From Nannobrachium achirus (lineage: Eukaryota > Chordata > Actinopteri > Myctophiformes > Myctophidae): a stretch of 64,000 nt of DNA. Below are positions 54,455 to 64,000 of the stretch, one piece after another. The DNA is taken from the NCBI GenBank assembly GCA_963921795.1, contig OY997640.1, positions 51,165,468 through 51,229,467 of the forward strand, in the 5' to 3' direction. How positions within the stretch are numbered: the first letter of the stretch is position 1; each line of letters starts with the position of its first letter. The notes under the pieces are model-generated. The model searched no databases and was not told the DNA's origin. It was given only the letters and a program-made list of their open reading frames with translations. The translations under genes were made by a program, and so were the position numbers.

Positions 54455-54700
54455 CTACTGCGTAATAATATCAGTAGTAATCCTCAACAGACAGACGCTG
54501 TTTTGACAGAATGCGCGACAGCGGCCGATAGGGTGACAGTTTGCAAATCATCTCGCATTGTGACCGTGATGTTGCTGATTGCTAATTCTCGTCCACGGAT
54601 TAAAAAAAAGACTAATAAAAACAACGAAGGAGTCGGTCGGGACTTGCAGTCAACGAGACGTCATTCTGGTGTGCACACATCGACCCTCCTCCTGCAAGCA
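54180..54700 (-). other. nr3c2: Candidate noncoding exon 1 and promoter region of nr3c2
   Basis: The minus strand shows a donor at 54180/54179 preceded by about 180 bases of mixed sequence, a (GA)n tract (54397-54451 on the plus strand) and then a GC- and CpG-richer stretch (54480-54740). MR genes have untranslated first exons a few kb upstream of exon 2, which this matches in position and orientation. The transcription start is not visible, so the right boundary is a guess. Confidence 0.4.
54397..54451. repeat. (GA)n in the candidate exon 1 / promoter
   Basis: About 27 GA units on the plus strand, so a CT tract on the nr3c2 sense strand. Confidence 0.95.
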
Positions 54701-54752
54701 GGGGGCGGCAGGGAGAAGCCTGGGAGGGTGGGAGAGGAGGTGGAGACTCCTG

Positions 54753-55051
54753 GGCACAGGTAGGTAGGTGGGAGGTAGGTAGTCCACTGTGTGTTTAGGT
54801 AGGTAGGTAGGTAGGTAGGTAGTCCACTGTGTGTTTAGGTAGGTAGGTAGGTAGGTAGGTAGGTAGGTTAGGTACTAGGTAGGTAGGTAGGTAGGTAGGT
54901 AGGTAGGTAGGTAGGTAGGTAGGTAGGTGGGAGGTAGGTAGTCCACTGTGTGTTTAGGTAGGTAGGTAGGTAGGTAGGTAGGTAGGTAGGTAGGTAGGTA
55001 GGTACTAGGTGGGATGGAGGTAATTGGTAGGTGGGAGGTAGTCACATACTG

Positions 55052-55124
<73 letters not shown>

Positions 55125-55137
55125 CTGCGTGCGTGCT

Positions 55138-55202
<65 letters not shown>

Positions 55203-55215
55203 CTGCGTGCGTGCT

Positions 55216-55268
<53 letters not shown>

Positions 55269-55392
55269 GTGGGAGGTAGGTAGTCTACTGTGTGTAGGTA
55301 GGTAGGTAGGTAGGTAGGTAGGTAGGTAGGTAGGTAGGTAGGTAGGTAGGCTACTGGTATAGGTATAGGTACTGTGTGTAGGTAGGTAGGTG
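54753..55392. repeat. Compound (TAGG)n / (GT)n higher-order repeat
   Basis: TAGG arrays are separated by the recurring block GTAGTCCACTGTGTGTTTAG (54780, 54820, 54939 onward). Three GT arrays (55056-55125, 55141-55200, 55217-55266) are linked by a repeated GCCTGCGTGCGTGCTTGCGT, followed by more TAGG. Confidence 0.95.
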
Positions 55393-55873
55393 GCTGACTC
55401 GGAAAAGCAGACTTTTATTTTAGTGGCTGACTGACTAACTGACAGGAAATATTGCATGTTACTCGATTGGTTGATTGATTGGAAATAAGGCATGTTATCA
55501 GGTAGGCTGGCTGGCTGACTGACTGACTATCAATCAGTATGGGGTGGAATTTAATGTGTTATCAAGTAGAGACTCTTGCAGACTACCTGTCTGGAAATAG
55601 AGAGTGTAGTTGTAGTAGCCTACTTTAGAGTTTTAACAAGCCCAATTAATAAGAATTCATATTTAAAAATAGTTTTCTATTCTACAGTAGATTAAATCAA
55701 AGCCAGGTTGTCGGTTTGAGTGCGGCTCAGACAAAGGTATAACATGTATGTTGGAAGTGAATGAGGTGATTCCAATATTAGCCTGTTTTTAAAACATGTC
55801 TGCTCTAAAGGTGAGCTGTATAGTTTCTTCTATTATTTGTGTACCTCGATTGATGTCTGACAATGAAAGGGTT

Positions 55874-55888
55874 GCCACTAGGTGGCGC
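55874..55888 (+). promoter_or_regulatory. CTCF-type binding motif
   Basis: GCCACTAGGTGGCGC matches the core CTCF consensus CCASYAGRKGGC. It lies about 1.2 kb upstream of the candidate exon 1. Occupancy is inferred only from sequence. Confidence 0.5.
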
Positions 55889-56330
55889 AAAATTTCTGTA
55901 GCTGTCCTGGTTGTGTCTTCTTCCTGAGATCTGTCACTGTCAGTTATTCCAAGACTGCCTCAGTTATTCCAACCTAACATTTGATTACTTCAGTTCCTGC
56001 TGGGGATGAAATACTTTTCAGTGTTTGAGATCTCTGTCATTTACAAAGATGGGGAATATGAGTTGGGGAGTTAAGTTTTTGTAAACACTTTTAGGTTTGG
56101 CAAAAATGATGTGATAATGTTGGCAGTACCTAAAAAAGGATGATTGCAACTTAAGTTAAGCGCCTTTTGCATTTTCCCCTCTGTATTGCAGTGCAGTTGT
56201 GCAAATTGTCTCAGCAATATCCTAGAAATATTGATCCATGGTTGTTGTGACACATTCCAATGTTTACTCTTTATGTTAACTAATTTACATGTATTAGTTT
56301 TTAATGGTTAAAGGCTAAATAAAGGCATAA

Positions 56331-56460
<130 letters not shown>

Positions 56461-56584
56461 ATAGTAAGCAGCATGTTTTGACTTCTTGCCTGCTCTTAAA
56501 AATAGTCTACATAAACAAAGGAACGAACTACACACTCTAGCTCCAATGTTAACTTTATTGATAAAGATAATAAAGATTATAGAT

Positions 56585-57020
56585 AATAAGGGTAACCAGT
56601 AAGACTCCCTAATCGGGAGATAAGCGACCGTAGGTGGCTTATCTCCACAAATAGGGCCAAAATTTGTTTTTCCAAAATCTTCCTGATCCATGTTGATGAC
56701 ATGAGTGTAGACATGCTGTGTAGTGATATTCGTGATTTTAGGGCAAAAACTGTAGGAGCAGTGTCCAAAAATGTGTTTTAAAAATCGGCCTGAAGGTGGC
56801 GCTAGAATAGGGCCATGTGAGAAATGAGGGGTGGGGTCTCCGCGTTGCCTTGGCGGACGAATAGGTACCGGCCCCGGCTCTCCCGGACGCTCCTAGCCCG
56901 AGTTACGGCATTTTATGTGCGCTGCAGTGGCAGGGGGTCCTCCACTGGGGGCGCCACCACTTTGACCCCCTGGTGTGGTTTTTTTGAGAAATGATGTATT
57001 CTCTTAGTATTTGTTTGTTT
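56585..57020. repeat. Dispersed repeat, copy 1 (uninterrupted)
   Basis: Shares CCAGTAAGACTCCCTAATCG, GATCCATGTTGATGACATGA, GTAGGAGCAGTGTCC and AGGTGGCGCTAGAATAGGGC-type blocks with 58769-59990. It provides the empty site CGTGATTTTAGGGCAAAAAC for the foldback inserted in copy 2. The right limit is approximate. Confidence 0.65.
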
Positions 57021-57731
57021 TCTCTTGGAGGCTGCCACCTTGTGGTCAAAAGTGTCAGTTAAAAAACACAGATAGTAAGTATGTCACAGTATCAACTCCT
57101 CCCCTATTTACCATTCACCCAACACTGTGGGGTGTGGCTATATCAGCTGGGTCACCACCCACCATGACATCCATGCATACTTAATGAACTGGGGGTGTGG
57201 CCACATAAAACCCCAATTTTAACTCTTTCTGTATACTTTTTTGGAAAAAATCTTCCTCCTAGTATAATCATAATACCTGATAATCATGTTTTAGAGGGGG
57301 GGGGGGAAATCATGGCACCACCTCTTTAATGTTGTTGCTTTACACACGATTCCACAATGACCCAGTAAATATCTCCCACATGACCCAAGCTTGGATCCTG
57401 ACCCACAGTGTGTGCACTGTAGTGCACCACTAATCTATTGAGACAGACAAGAAAGAGACAGCATTGGGGAGATAAAGGAGAGAAGGCTCTGGTGAGATTT
57501 GAGGCCATGGTGCGGCTTTCTGACACAGGGCAGCCATAATCATTTCACTATCACTGAACCCAAATACATTATCACTGTAGGAGTTCATGAACAGACAACC
57601 TCCAACAATTTTGCTGCTCTGAAAATCAACCATAATCGCCACTGATATTCTAATCTATACAACGAAACATTGCTGAGCATCATTAGCTCACTTACTGTAT
57701 ACAGTACATACAGTACCTATCAGTAATGTAG

Positions 57732-57732
<1 letters not shown>

Positions 57733-57828
<96 letters not shown>

Positions 57829-57872
57829 TGTGCGTGTGCGTGTGCGTGTGCATGTGTGTGTATGTGTGTGTG
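57733..57872. repeat. (GT)n with GCGTGT variants
   Basis: GT to 57825, then GCGTGT units. Confidence 0.95.
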
Positions 57873-58194
57873 TTCAGCTTGAAGAAAAAGGCAATTTGTA
57901 CCCATGTCACTATTTAACAGTGATACACTTATGAAAATGACCGCGATACCGATTAAACTGTTTTGTGATTTGTTAATATTTGTCTGGAGTTGATGTGAGC
58001 ACATGTCTTTTTTTGTTTTGTTTTTGGTACTCAAGCCAAAACCTAAATAGCCCATAATCAAATTCACTTGAGACAATTCAATTCAGTTGAGTTACTCACT
58101 GTGGGATTCTGCATGGCTTGGACACAACTCTGAGCACACTGTCTAGGATCTTGGGCTTGGGTTGTGGAACGTACCCTACACCTGCCCCCACTTT

Positions 58195-58275
58195 CTAAGT
58201 CATACATGGGCAACTGGCGGCCCGGGGGCCACATGCGGCCCCAACCTTCACTTAATGCGGCCCTCAGGTTGATAT
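58195..58275. mobile_element. hAT-like fragment (GGGCAACTGGCGGCCCGGGG)
   Basis: ATGGGCAACTGGCGGCCCG through GCGGCCCTCAGG resembles the end of a widespread vertebrate hAT repeat. The other end was not found. Confidence 0.4.
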
Positions 58276-58919
58276 TAGAGTACTGATATATTATTGATTT
58301 CAGCTGTTCCAATTCAAGACATGGGCAAATTAACCGCTTCAATTACTTCAGTTTATATCAGCAGCTAAATGACTAATGTTATTATATTTGTTATGTTATG
58401 GGTGTAATAGGTTGTGAAGGGATCTGGAATTCTAATCAGATCCCCTACCAGAGTTACAAATCATATTACTGATTTATCCTCCTAAAACTCTAATAAGTAA
58501 TATAATCATTTTTTATTAGATCTACCATTTTATCACAGTAATGTAACGTGATTGATTTAATTACTTTTCATTAAAAAAAAAGAAAACAGGGTAGTGTCTT
58601 ATGCACCCATAAAAACGTGTGTCCTTGAACAATATAATGACACAAGTACTCAAAATTGTTTACTCAAGAATCTTTTTATTCAAAGTTGTTCATTAGAACA
58701 TCAATGAAGGTCATCATATTTAGTTTTGACATAAAGTAACAAAACATGCACAGAAGTTGAAGTTGTACCAGTAAGACTCCCTAATCGGGAGATAAGCGAC
58801 CGCCACGTCGTATACACAAACTTTAGAAGGCAGTCGTAGCCAATCAGGAGGGAATATGGGAAAAGGGACAGATCCATGTTGATGACATGACTTTAGAGAT
58901 ACTGTGTACCACTTTGCGT

Positions 58920-59673
58920 GATTTTAGCAGTAGGAGCGAGATCATTTAGCGACCTACAACCGGTCGCGACGTGGTCGGTAGTTTTCAGCGACCGGGTCGC
59001 TAAATCGAGCGACCGGGTCGCTAAATCACCGACCGCGCCGCTAAATCGACCGACCCGGTCGCTAAATCTACCGACCTGCCTGCAGTTTTAGGTCGGTAGA
59101 TTTAGCGACCCGGTTGGTACATCTAGTGACCCGGTCGGAAGATTTTGCGCCCCAGTCGGTCGATTTAGCGACCCGGTCGCTCGCTTTAGCGGCGCGGTCG
59201 GTGATTTAGCGACGCGGTCGGTGATTTAGCGACCCGGTCGGGAGGTTGCGTGGCAGGTTAGCCTAACTGAGGTAAGGTTACTGAGGTTAGGTTTAGGGTT
59301 AGGGTTAGGGTTAGGGTTAGTAGCCCGGTGGTCGGTGGAAGCGACCACCGGTCGGTGGATTTACCTACCCGGTCGCTGGATTAGCGTCCCGGTCGGTGGA
59401 ATTAGCGTCCCGGTCGGTGGAATTAGCGACCCGGTCGGTGGTTAAGCGTCCCGGTCGGTGGTTTTAGCGTCCCGGTCGGTCGATTTAGCGACCCGGTCGG
59501 TGTTTTAGCGTCCCGGTCGGTGGTTTTAGTGTCCCGGTCGGTGGTTCTAGCGTCCCGGTCGGTGGTTTTACCGTCCCAGTCGGTCGATTTAGCGACCCGG
59601 TCGCTGAAAACTACCGACCACGTCGCGACCCGGTTGTAGGTCGCTAAATGATCTCGCCCTCTCTCGATTTTAG
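58920..59673. mobile_element. Foldback element built of GACCCGGTCG minisatellite units, with 8-bp target duplication
   Basis: Element 58928-59665 (738 bp) is flanked by GATTTTAG (58920-58927, 59666-59673). The ends GGAGCGAGATCATTTAGCGA and, inverted, GAGGGCGAGATCATTTAGCG share about 55 nearly identical bases. The interior is about 20-bp units (GGTCGGTGGATTTAGCGACC-like) in both orientations, with a TTAGGG tract at about 59287-59320. The duplication length points to hAT-type transposition in trans. Confidence 0.75.
59287..59320. repeat. Telomere-like (TTAGGG)n tract inside the foldback element
   Basis: Four to five TTAGGG units occur in the middle of the inverted minisatellite. Confidence 0.85.
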
Positions 59674-59857
59674 GCCAAAATCTATAGGAGCAGTGTCCGA
59701 AAATGTGTTTTTCAAAAAATTGGCCTGATGGTGGCGCTAGAAGAGGGCCATGTGAGAAATCAGGGGCGGAGGTTGTGATTTGCCATCCAAGGAGTGTGTG
59801 TGCAAAGTTTGGCATTGATAGGGCCAACGGTGGCAGAGATAAGAGTAGGAGCAAAAG

Positions 59858-59950
59858 TGTGACGTGACGTGACATGACGTGACGTGACGTGACGTGACGT
59901 GACGTGACGTGACTTGATGTGACTTGACGTGACATGACAGACAGACAGAC
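59858..59950. repeat. (GTGAC)n then (GACA)n tandem repeats
   Basis: About 15 GTGAC-type units with a few variants, then AGACAGACAGAC. Confidence 0.9.
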
Positions 59951-60500
59951 AGACAGACAGGCAGACACACAGCCGGTGGAGCTTTTCATAGTACCTTGCG
60001 ACCTGACGGTCGCAATAAGATAATGATAATAAGAAATGTTATCTAAGGCTTAACATTAAACTGGTGACCACTATGCGACTTTAAGTCTTTCCTGCCCACA
60101 TGAACACTTCCTTGCCTTTTGTCCGCAAAATGCAAATATGTGATAGCATATGGAAATATACTTTTTGATTTCTCACTTATGGTGCTTTTTGTTGTCAAAG
60201 GATATTAAAGTGTAACCCTTTTGTAACCAACATTTTGATTAGTATCTATAATTTAATTTAGCCACTTGAACCCCAGCGTCCTTATTCTGGGGGGGACGTT
60301 CACCAAAAAATAGCTGATTCACAAGCTCACACAGCGGTTTTGATTTGGTGTAGATGGAAAAAAGTGGTTCAAGTAGACTACAGTTGTAACTCAAGTCTGT
60401 TTTACTAAGACCATTAGACCAGATATTCTTTCTTTGTGATTGTTACTGGTTGCAGTTACATTTTATAACTTAATCACATAACTTTGTTACTTGTATAATC

Positions 60501-60612
60501 ATTGATTGATTGCTTGAAGAGTTTATTAGAAGTTTGCAATAGAAAAAAGTACAGTTTCACGACAGCACAAATCACTGGTACAAGGTCAACTTCCTCTCAC
60601 TAAAAGGAGATA
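60501..60612 (+). repeat. Inverted second copy of the LINE 3' segment
   Basis: TTTATTAGAAGTTTGCAATA through CACTGGTACAAGGTCAAC, and then ACTAAAAGGAGAT, is the reverse complement of 60787-60890 with scattered changes. Two 3' ends therefore face each other across 175 bases. Confidence 0.7.
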
Positions 60613-60786
60613 CTAGTAAGCTTTACGGCTTATTTACACAGGAATTAGACTTACTGTTTTCTTTTTTTGTTCTATCATTTTTTTTTTCTTTACATATCTA
60701 CTGCATAGTACTGTATTCTATTCGTCTGTCATTCAATGTTATATGAGATACTTAAATGGTTTCCTGTGGAAATAAGCTTAGTCTTT

Positions 60787-61480
60787 TCATGGATCTCCTT
60801 TTAGTAGACCTTGTACCAGTGAACTGTACCGTCATGAAACTGTACCTTTTCCTATGCAAACTTCTAATAAAGTCTTCAATCAATCAAACCACTTTATGTG
60901 TCTCATATAACATTGAAAGACAGATGGATAGAACATAGTACTTTACATAGGATAACATCAATTACAAAAGCATAAAATGGGGAGGAAAAAAGGGGGGAGG
61001 GGAATATAGGGGCTTAGTCTATTTACAGTCTCGAGTAGCAGCCGCCTGAAGGTGACTTTTCATAAGGAGCCTAGGAATTTGCACTCCTTTAAGGCTTGCG
61101 GAAGGGCATTCCACATGTTGGTGGTATAGCTGGAGAACGAATTAGAGCCTTTTATAGTGTTAAATCTAGGTTGAACATGATTAGTGGAGCTGCCTCTGGT
61201 GTTGTGATCGTGGACATCCTTGACCTTTAGGAGGTACACATGGGTATCTTGGAGGTGTAGTGTATCTTGTACACCAGGCCCATTGCAAGATGCTGTACTC
61301 TGTCAGCTACTTTGAGCCACCCCACGCTTTCGTGGTGATGAACGGTAAGGTGGGCCCAAGGGGTTGTTCCCTATGAGGAACATGGCTGTATTAGTATTGT
61401 TGTGTATGTGTATTGTTTCACCCCCATTGCACTTCCCACTTGTCCAGCACTCGAAATGGGCACCAGCCAATCTCTGCACA
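60787..61480 (-). pseudogene. Decayed LINE fragment, C-terminal part of the reverse-transcriptase ORF and 3' region
   Basis: On the minus strand one frame reads ADRVQHLAMGLVYKIHYTSK, then after a frame change KVKDVHDHNTRGSSTNH, and then MWNALPQALKECKFLGSL before a stop. This resembles the C-terminus of fish non-LTR retrotransposon polymerases (HNTRG ... WNALP pattern). It is 5'-truncated and frameshifted. The 3' end has AATAAAGTCTTCAATCAATC on the plus strand, near 60868-60890. Confidence 0.6.
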
Positions 61481-62005
61481 CACACATCAATATATGTTTT
61501 TTTATTCCATAGTGACTGAGCCAGTAGAACTAGCGGAATGAGAAACGAATCTGACTGATGTGGCTAATGTGAAATAAGCCACAATTGGCTCCTTCACGGG
61601 TGAAGAGGTGTTGTTGAATCTCACCCGGCTTTCAAGCACATTTCCATTTTGATATTTTCAATTCATTTTTGGTCAAATCAATGTTGATCATACAAAGCAT
61701 ACTGCCCAAGCACAATCCAATATATACTGTACATGGAGTCTCTAAAAATAGTCACGGTTTGGGTCTAGTTGGGAAGGGAGGAGAGTCCTTACAGATGAGT
61801 GATTCATTTACTATCATTAGAACCCAGGCATCCTTTACTGGAGTATCTATTGGATCTGTGGCAGAGAGAATGAGAGAGAGAGGCAGAGAGACACAGGCAG
61901 ACAGACAGATTGTGAGAGACAGACAGAGACAGGGGGGAAAAAGGAAAAAGGAGAAGGAAACAGAGAAAGACAGGAGGGATACATAGAGAGGGGGAAAGAG
62001 ATGGA

Positions 62006-62046
<41 letters not shown>

Positions 62047-62436
62047 AGAGAAGTGCAGATATGACATGCTGTGCCTCGTGGGGACAGGTGAATTGGAGCA
62101 TGCTAACTCTGAAACAAAACACAGCACTCTTCTCAACGCAGCACAAGAGCCGGTCCCCACCGTGTGTGTGTGTTTGGTAATTACAGTGTTCGTTCTTTGA
62201 TCTGGGAAGACGTCCAGCATCACCGCCACCGCTGCCCTCCACCCTCCGCCCTCCACTCGCGCGCTCATTTGTGGTTGATGTCCCGTGTAACAAAGAAAGA
62301 ATGAACCTCTGCTCCTTACGCCCAGCTAAGTGGCTAGTCACAGACAGTTTTATTCCAAACAGATAGTTTTATTCCAAACTTGTACACTTGCACGCACGTA
62401 ATGTACGCACAAAGCACACGCACACACACACGCACA

Positions 62437-62528
<92 letters not shown>

Positions 62529-62542
62529 TACATACATTAAGA

Positions 62543-62599
<57 letters not shown>

Positions 62600-63864
62600 T
62601 TTATGAATCTGAAATGTAGGCTAAAACGATAACTAAAACACTTATGTGAACTTGTTTCCATTGTGGTCCTATGTATTCAATTCAACAACATATAGCTTAT
62701 AGAATTAACTCAATAATACATGTCAACAAATACCAACACTATATTGTACGCTGAGAAAGAGAAGATGTAAATACATACAGTAACTGTCATATTGTACCTA
62801 AACTTGGACCATTTGTATGTGTATGTTGTTTCCTCCATATTTAATTAAAATGTTACTGACATTACCTGAATAATTAAGTGAATGTTGGCTAAATTTGTTT
62901 GGTTCAGAAGTCACAGACCTTGAAATTAATTCTGTTTTCCAGGGGCAATTTCTTGTCTAGATTTTTCAGATGAATCCATACTTTAAACTGCATTAAAATG
63001 CAAGTTTCACATCTCTGCAAACTGATTTTCATATGGTACTGAAAATAAATAGCAGACTGCAGTAATAATAACAGTAATGTCAAGTACTGTACTATGCCAT
63101 GAGTTATATTCAGTTGTCTACATGACAGGTCACTTGTGCAGTTTGATCCTTTAAGATGATTCATATGTTTAATATTAGCTGAGCTCACAGTCATGTCCTT
63201 TACTTTACGTTGGCAATAAGATTTTTAAGTGTCTCCTGTTTTATTTTTGTAATGGCTGCTACAGTACCTCACTGAAACGAAACACCTCATCTCCTTCACC
63301 TGGTTGACTGCTGTAAAAAAAAAAAACAATCAGAGAAATGTCAGTCAACATGTTTGTTTTCCATCCATAATTCAATCCGGTATTGAGTGCTTATCAGTAT
63401 CACCTTTTTGTCAGTTTGTCTGACTCTTCAGGAACACAGAGTACGGTCAAGCCACACACATCCTCATCATCAGTCTCACATCCACCCACCACTCTGGCCA
63501 TTCTGCCTCTTGTTGTGGAGCAGCCGCTCTGTACGTGATGCACTACACTAACACTACTAGTGGCACTTTTGGAATGGACCCATGGGTACCAGCTTCATTA
63601 GCCTGTTCATATGAACACAATGTCTAGTCTTCTGAGGACATCGCACGCACTCACACACTATATATATACACACACATAGGTAGGTACACAGACATTCTCA
63701 ATGACATAAACCTCTACATTCACACAGGCAAACACACACAAAGACACATATAACAAACATACAGTTACTCAAGACACACCCACACATACAATTATGTCTG
63801 TTTGCCACAGCAAACAATTATGTGCAACTTGGCTTTCACACCATGAGACCGAGGCAGTGTCCAG
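61481..63864. other. No gene seen outside microsatellites
   Basis: Upstream flank with GA- and CA-rich patches. The stretches 55393-56331, 57021-57732, 57873-58768 and 59991-60500 also hold nothing recognisable beyond what is listed. A half hairpin lies at about 60301-60350. Confidence 0.45.
62405..62600. repeat. (GCAC)n(CA)n then (GATT)n
   Basis: GCAC/CA 62405-62526 and about 12 GATT units 62545-62595 leading into GAATACTTTATGAATCTG, which resembles the tail of a minus-strand LINE. A (GA)n tract lies at 62009-62043. Confidence 0.9.
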
Positions 63865-64000
63865 CAGTGGTGGAAAGTAATCAAGTGAATTTATTCAAAT
63901 GCTGTAGCCTACTTAAACAGTTATACTTTACTTGAGTATGTCTGTTTTCCAGTACTTGATACTTCTTACTCCGCTGTATCTCAAATACAAATATTGTGTA
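63865..64000. mobile_element. Fish hAT-type repeat, CAGTGGTGGAAAGTAA family, cut by window end
   Basis: Begins CAGTGGTGGAAAGTAATCAA and continues with TTTACTTGAGTA-type words as in 52864-53455. Only the left part is visible. Confidence 0.6.

Larger units (their letters stand above)
58769..59990. repeat. Dispersed repeat, copy 2, interrupted by a foldback element
   Basis: Homologous to 56585-57020 on both sides of the insertion at 58928-59665. It ends in a (GTGAC)n tract, (GACA)n and CCTTGCGACCTGACGGTCGC. Strand and class are uncertain; a LINE-type 3' region is possible. Confidence 0.6.

Overview
The window reads as teleost fish genomic DNA around the 5' half of one gene, nr3c2 (mineralocorticoid receptor), on the minus strand. 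The only protein-coding sequence I can support is its large second exon (49999..51834; ATG at 51815). It encodes the first 605 residues, the transactivation domain, and ends at a GT donor at the family's usual exon 2/3 junction. The DNA-binding and ligand-binding exons were not seen and should lie beyond the left edge. Assignment to fish rests on the divergent but clearly MR-like protein, the fish-type DNA transposon families and the very long dinucleotide repeats. I cannot name the species.

Layout, right to left along the gene. 54.2-64 kb is upstream flank: compound TAGG/GT repeats, a CTCF-like site, two copies of a dispersed repeat (one interrupted by a 738-bp foldback element) and a decayed LINE fragment. 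About 54.18-54.7 kb is a candidate noncoding exon 1 ending in a good splice donor. 51.84-54.18 kb is intron 1, with a hAT-type repeat and a CCAAT-box stretch that may be a second promoter. 49.999-51.834 kb is exon 2. 1-49.998 kb is the first ~50 kb of intron 2.

The intron is mostly transposon debris. I could delimit several non-autonomous hAT elements with exact or near-exact 8-bp target duplications, a TA-flanked MITE family in four copies, TTAA-flanked MITEs, two tRNA-derived SINEs, a 1.3-kb insertion between 16-bp direct repeats, several foldback elements, and many CA/GT/GA/GCAC microsatellites.

Four signals stand out. (1) One ~60-85-bp hairpin (AAAATAGCMGATCTACAAGCTCAC and its complement) recurs at more than 20 places, inside at least seven otherwise unrelated transposon families. 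(2) The heptamers TACAGTA/TACTGTA are strongly over-represented, and related repeat copies differ by gain of CAGTA/CTGTA at a TA, which is the excision footprint of Tc1/mariner transposons. (3) Eleven perfect CArG (SRF-type) boxes lie within about 760 bp at 35.39-36.14 kb. (4) A foldback element of minisatellite units around a telomere-like tract has an 8-bp target duplication and an empty-site copy in the same window. At the gene, the internal Met15 used as a second start in mammals is absent, and a 40-codon upstream ORF in weak context overlaps the start codon.
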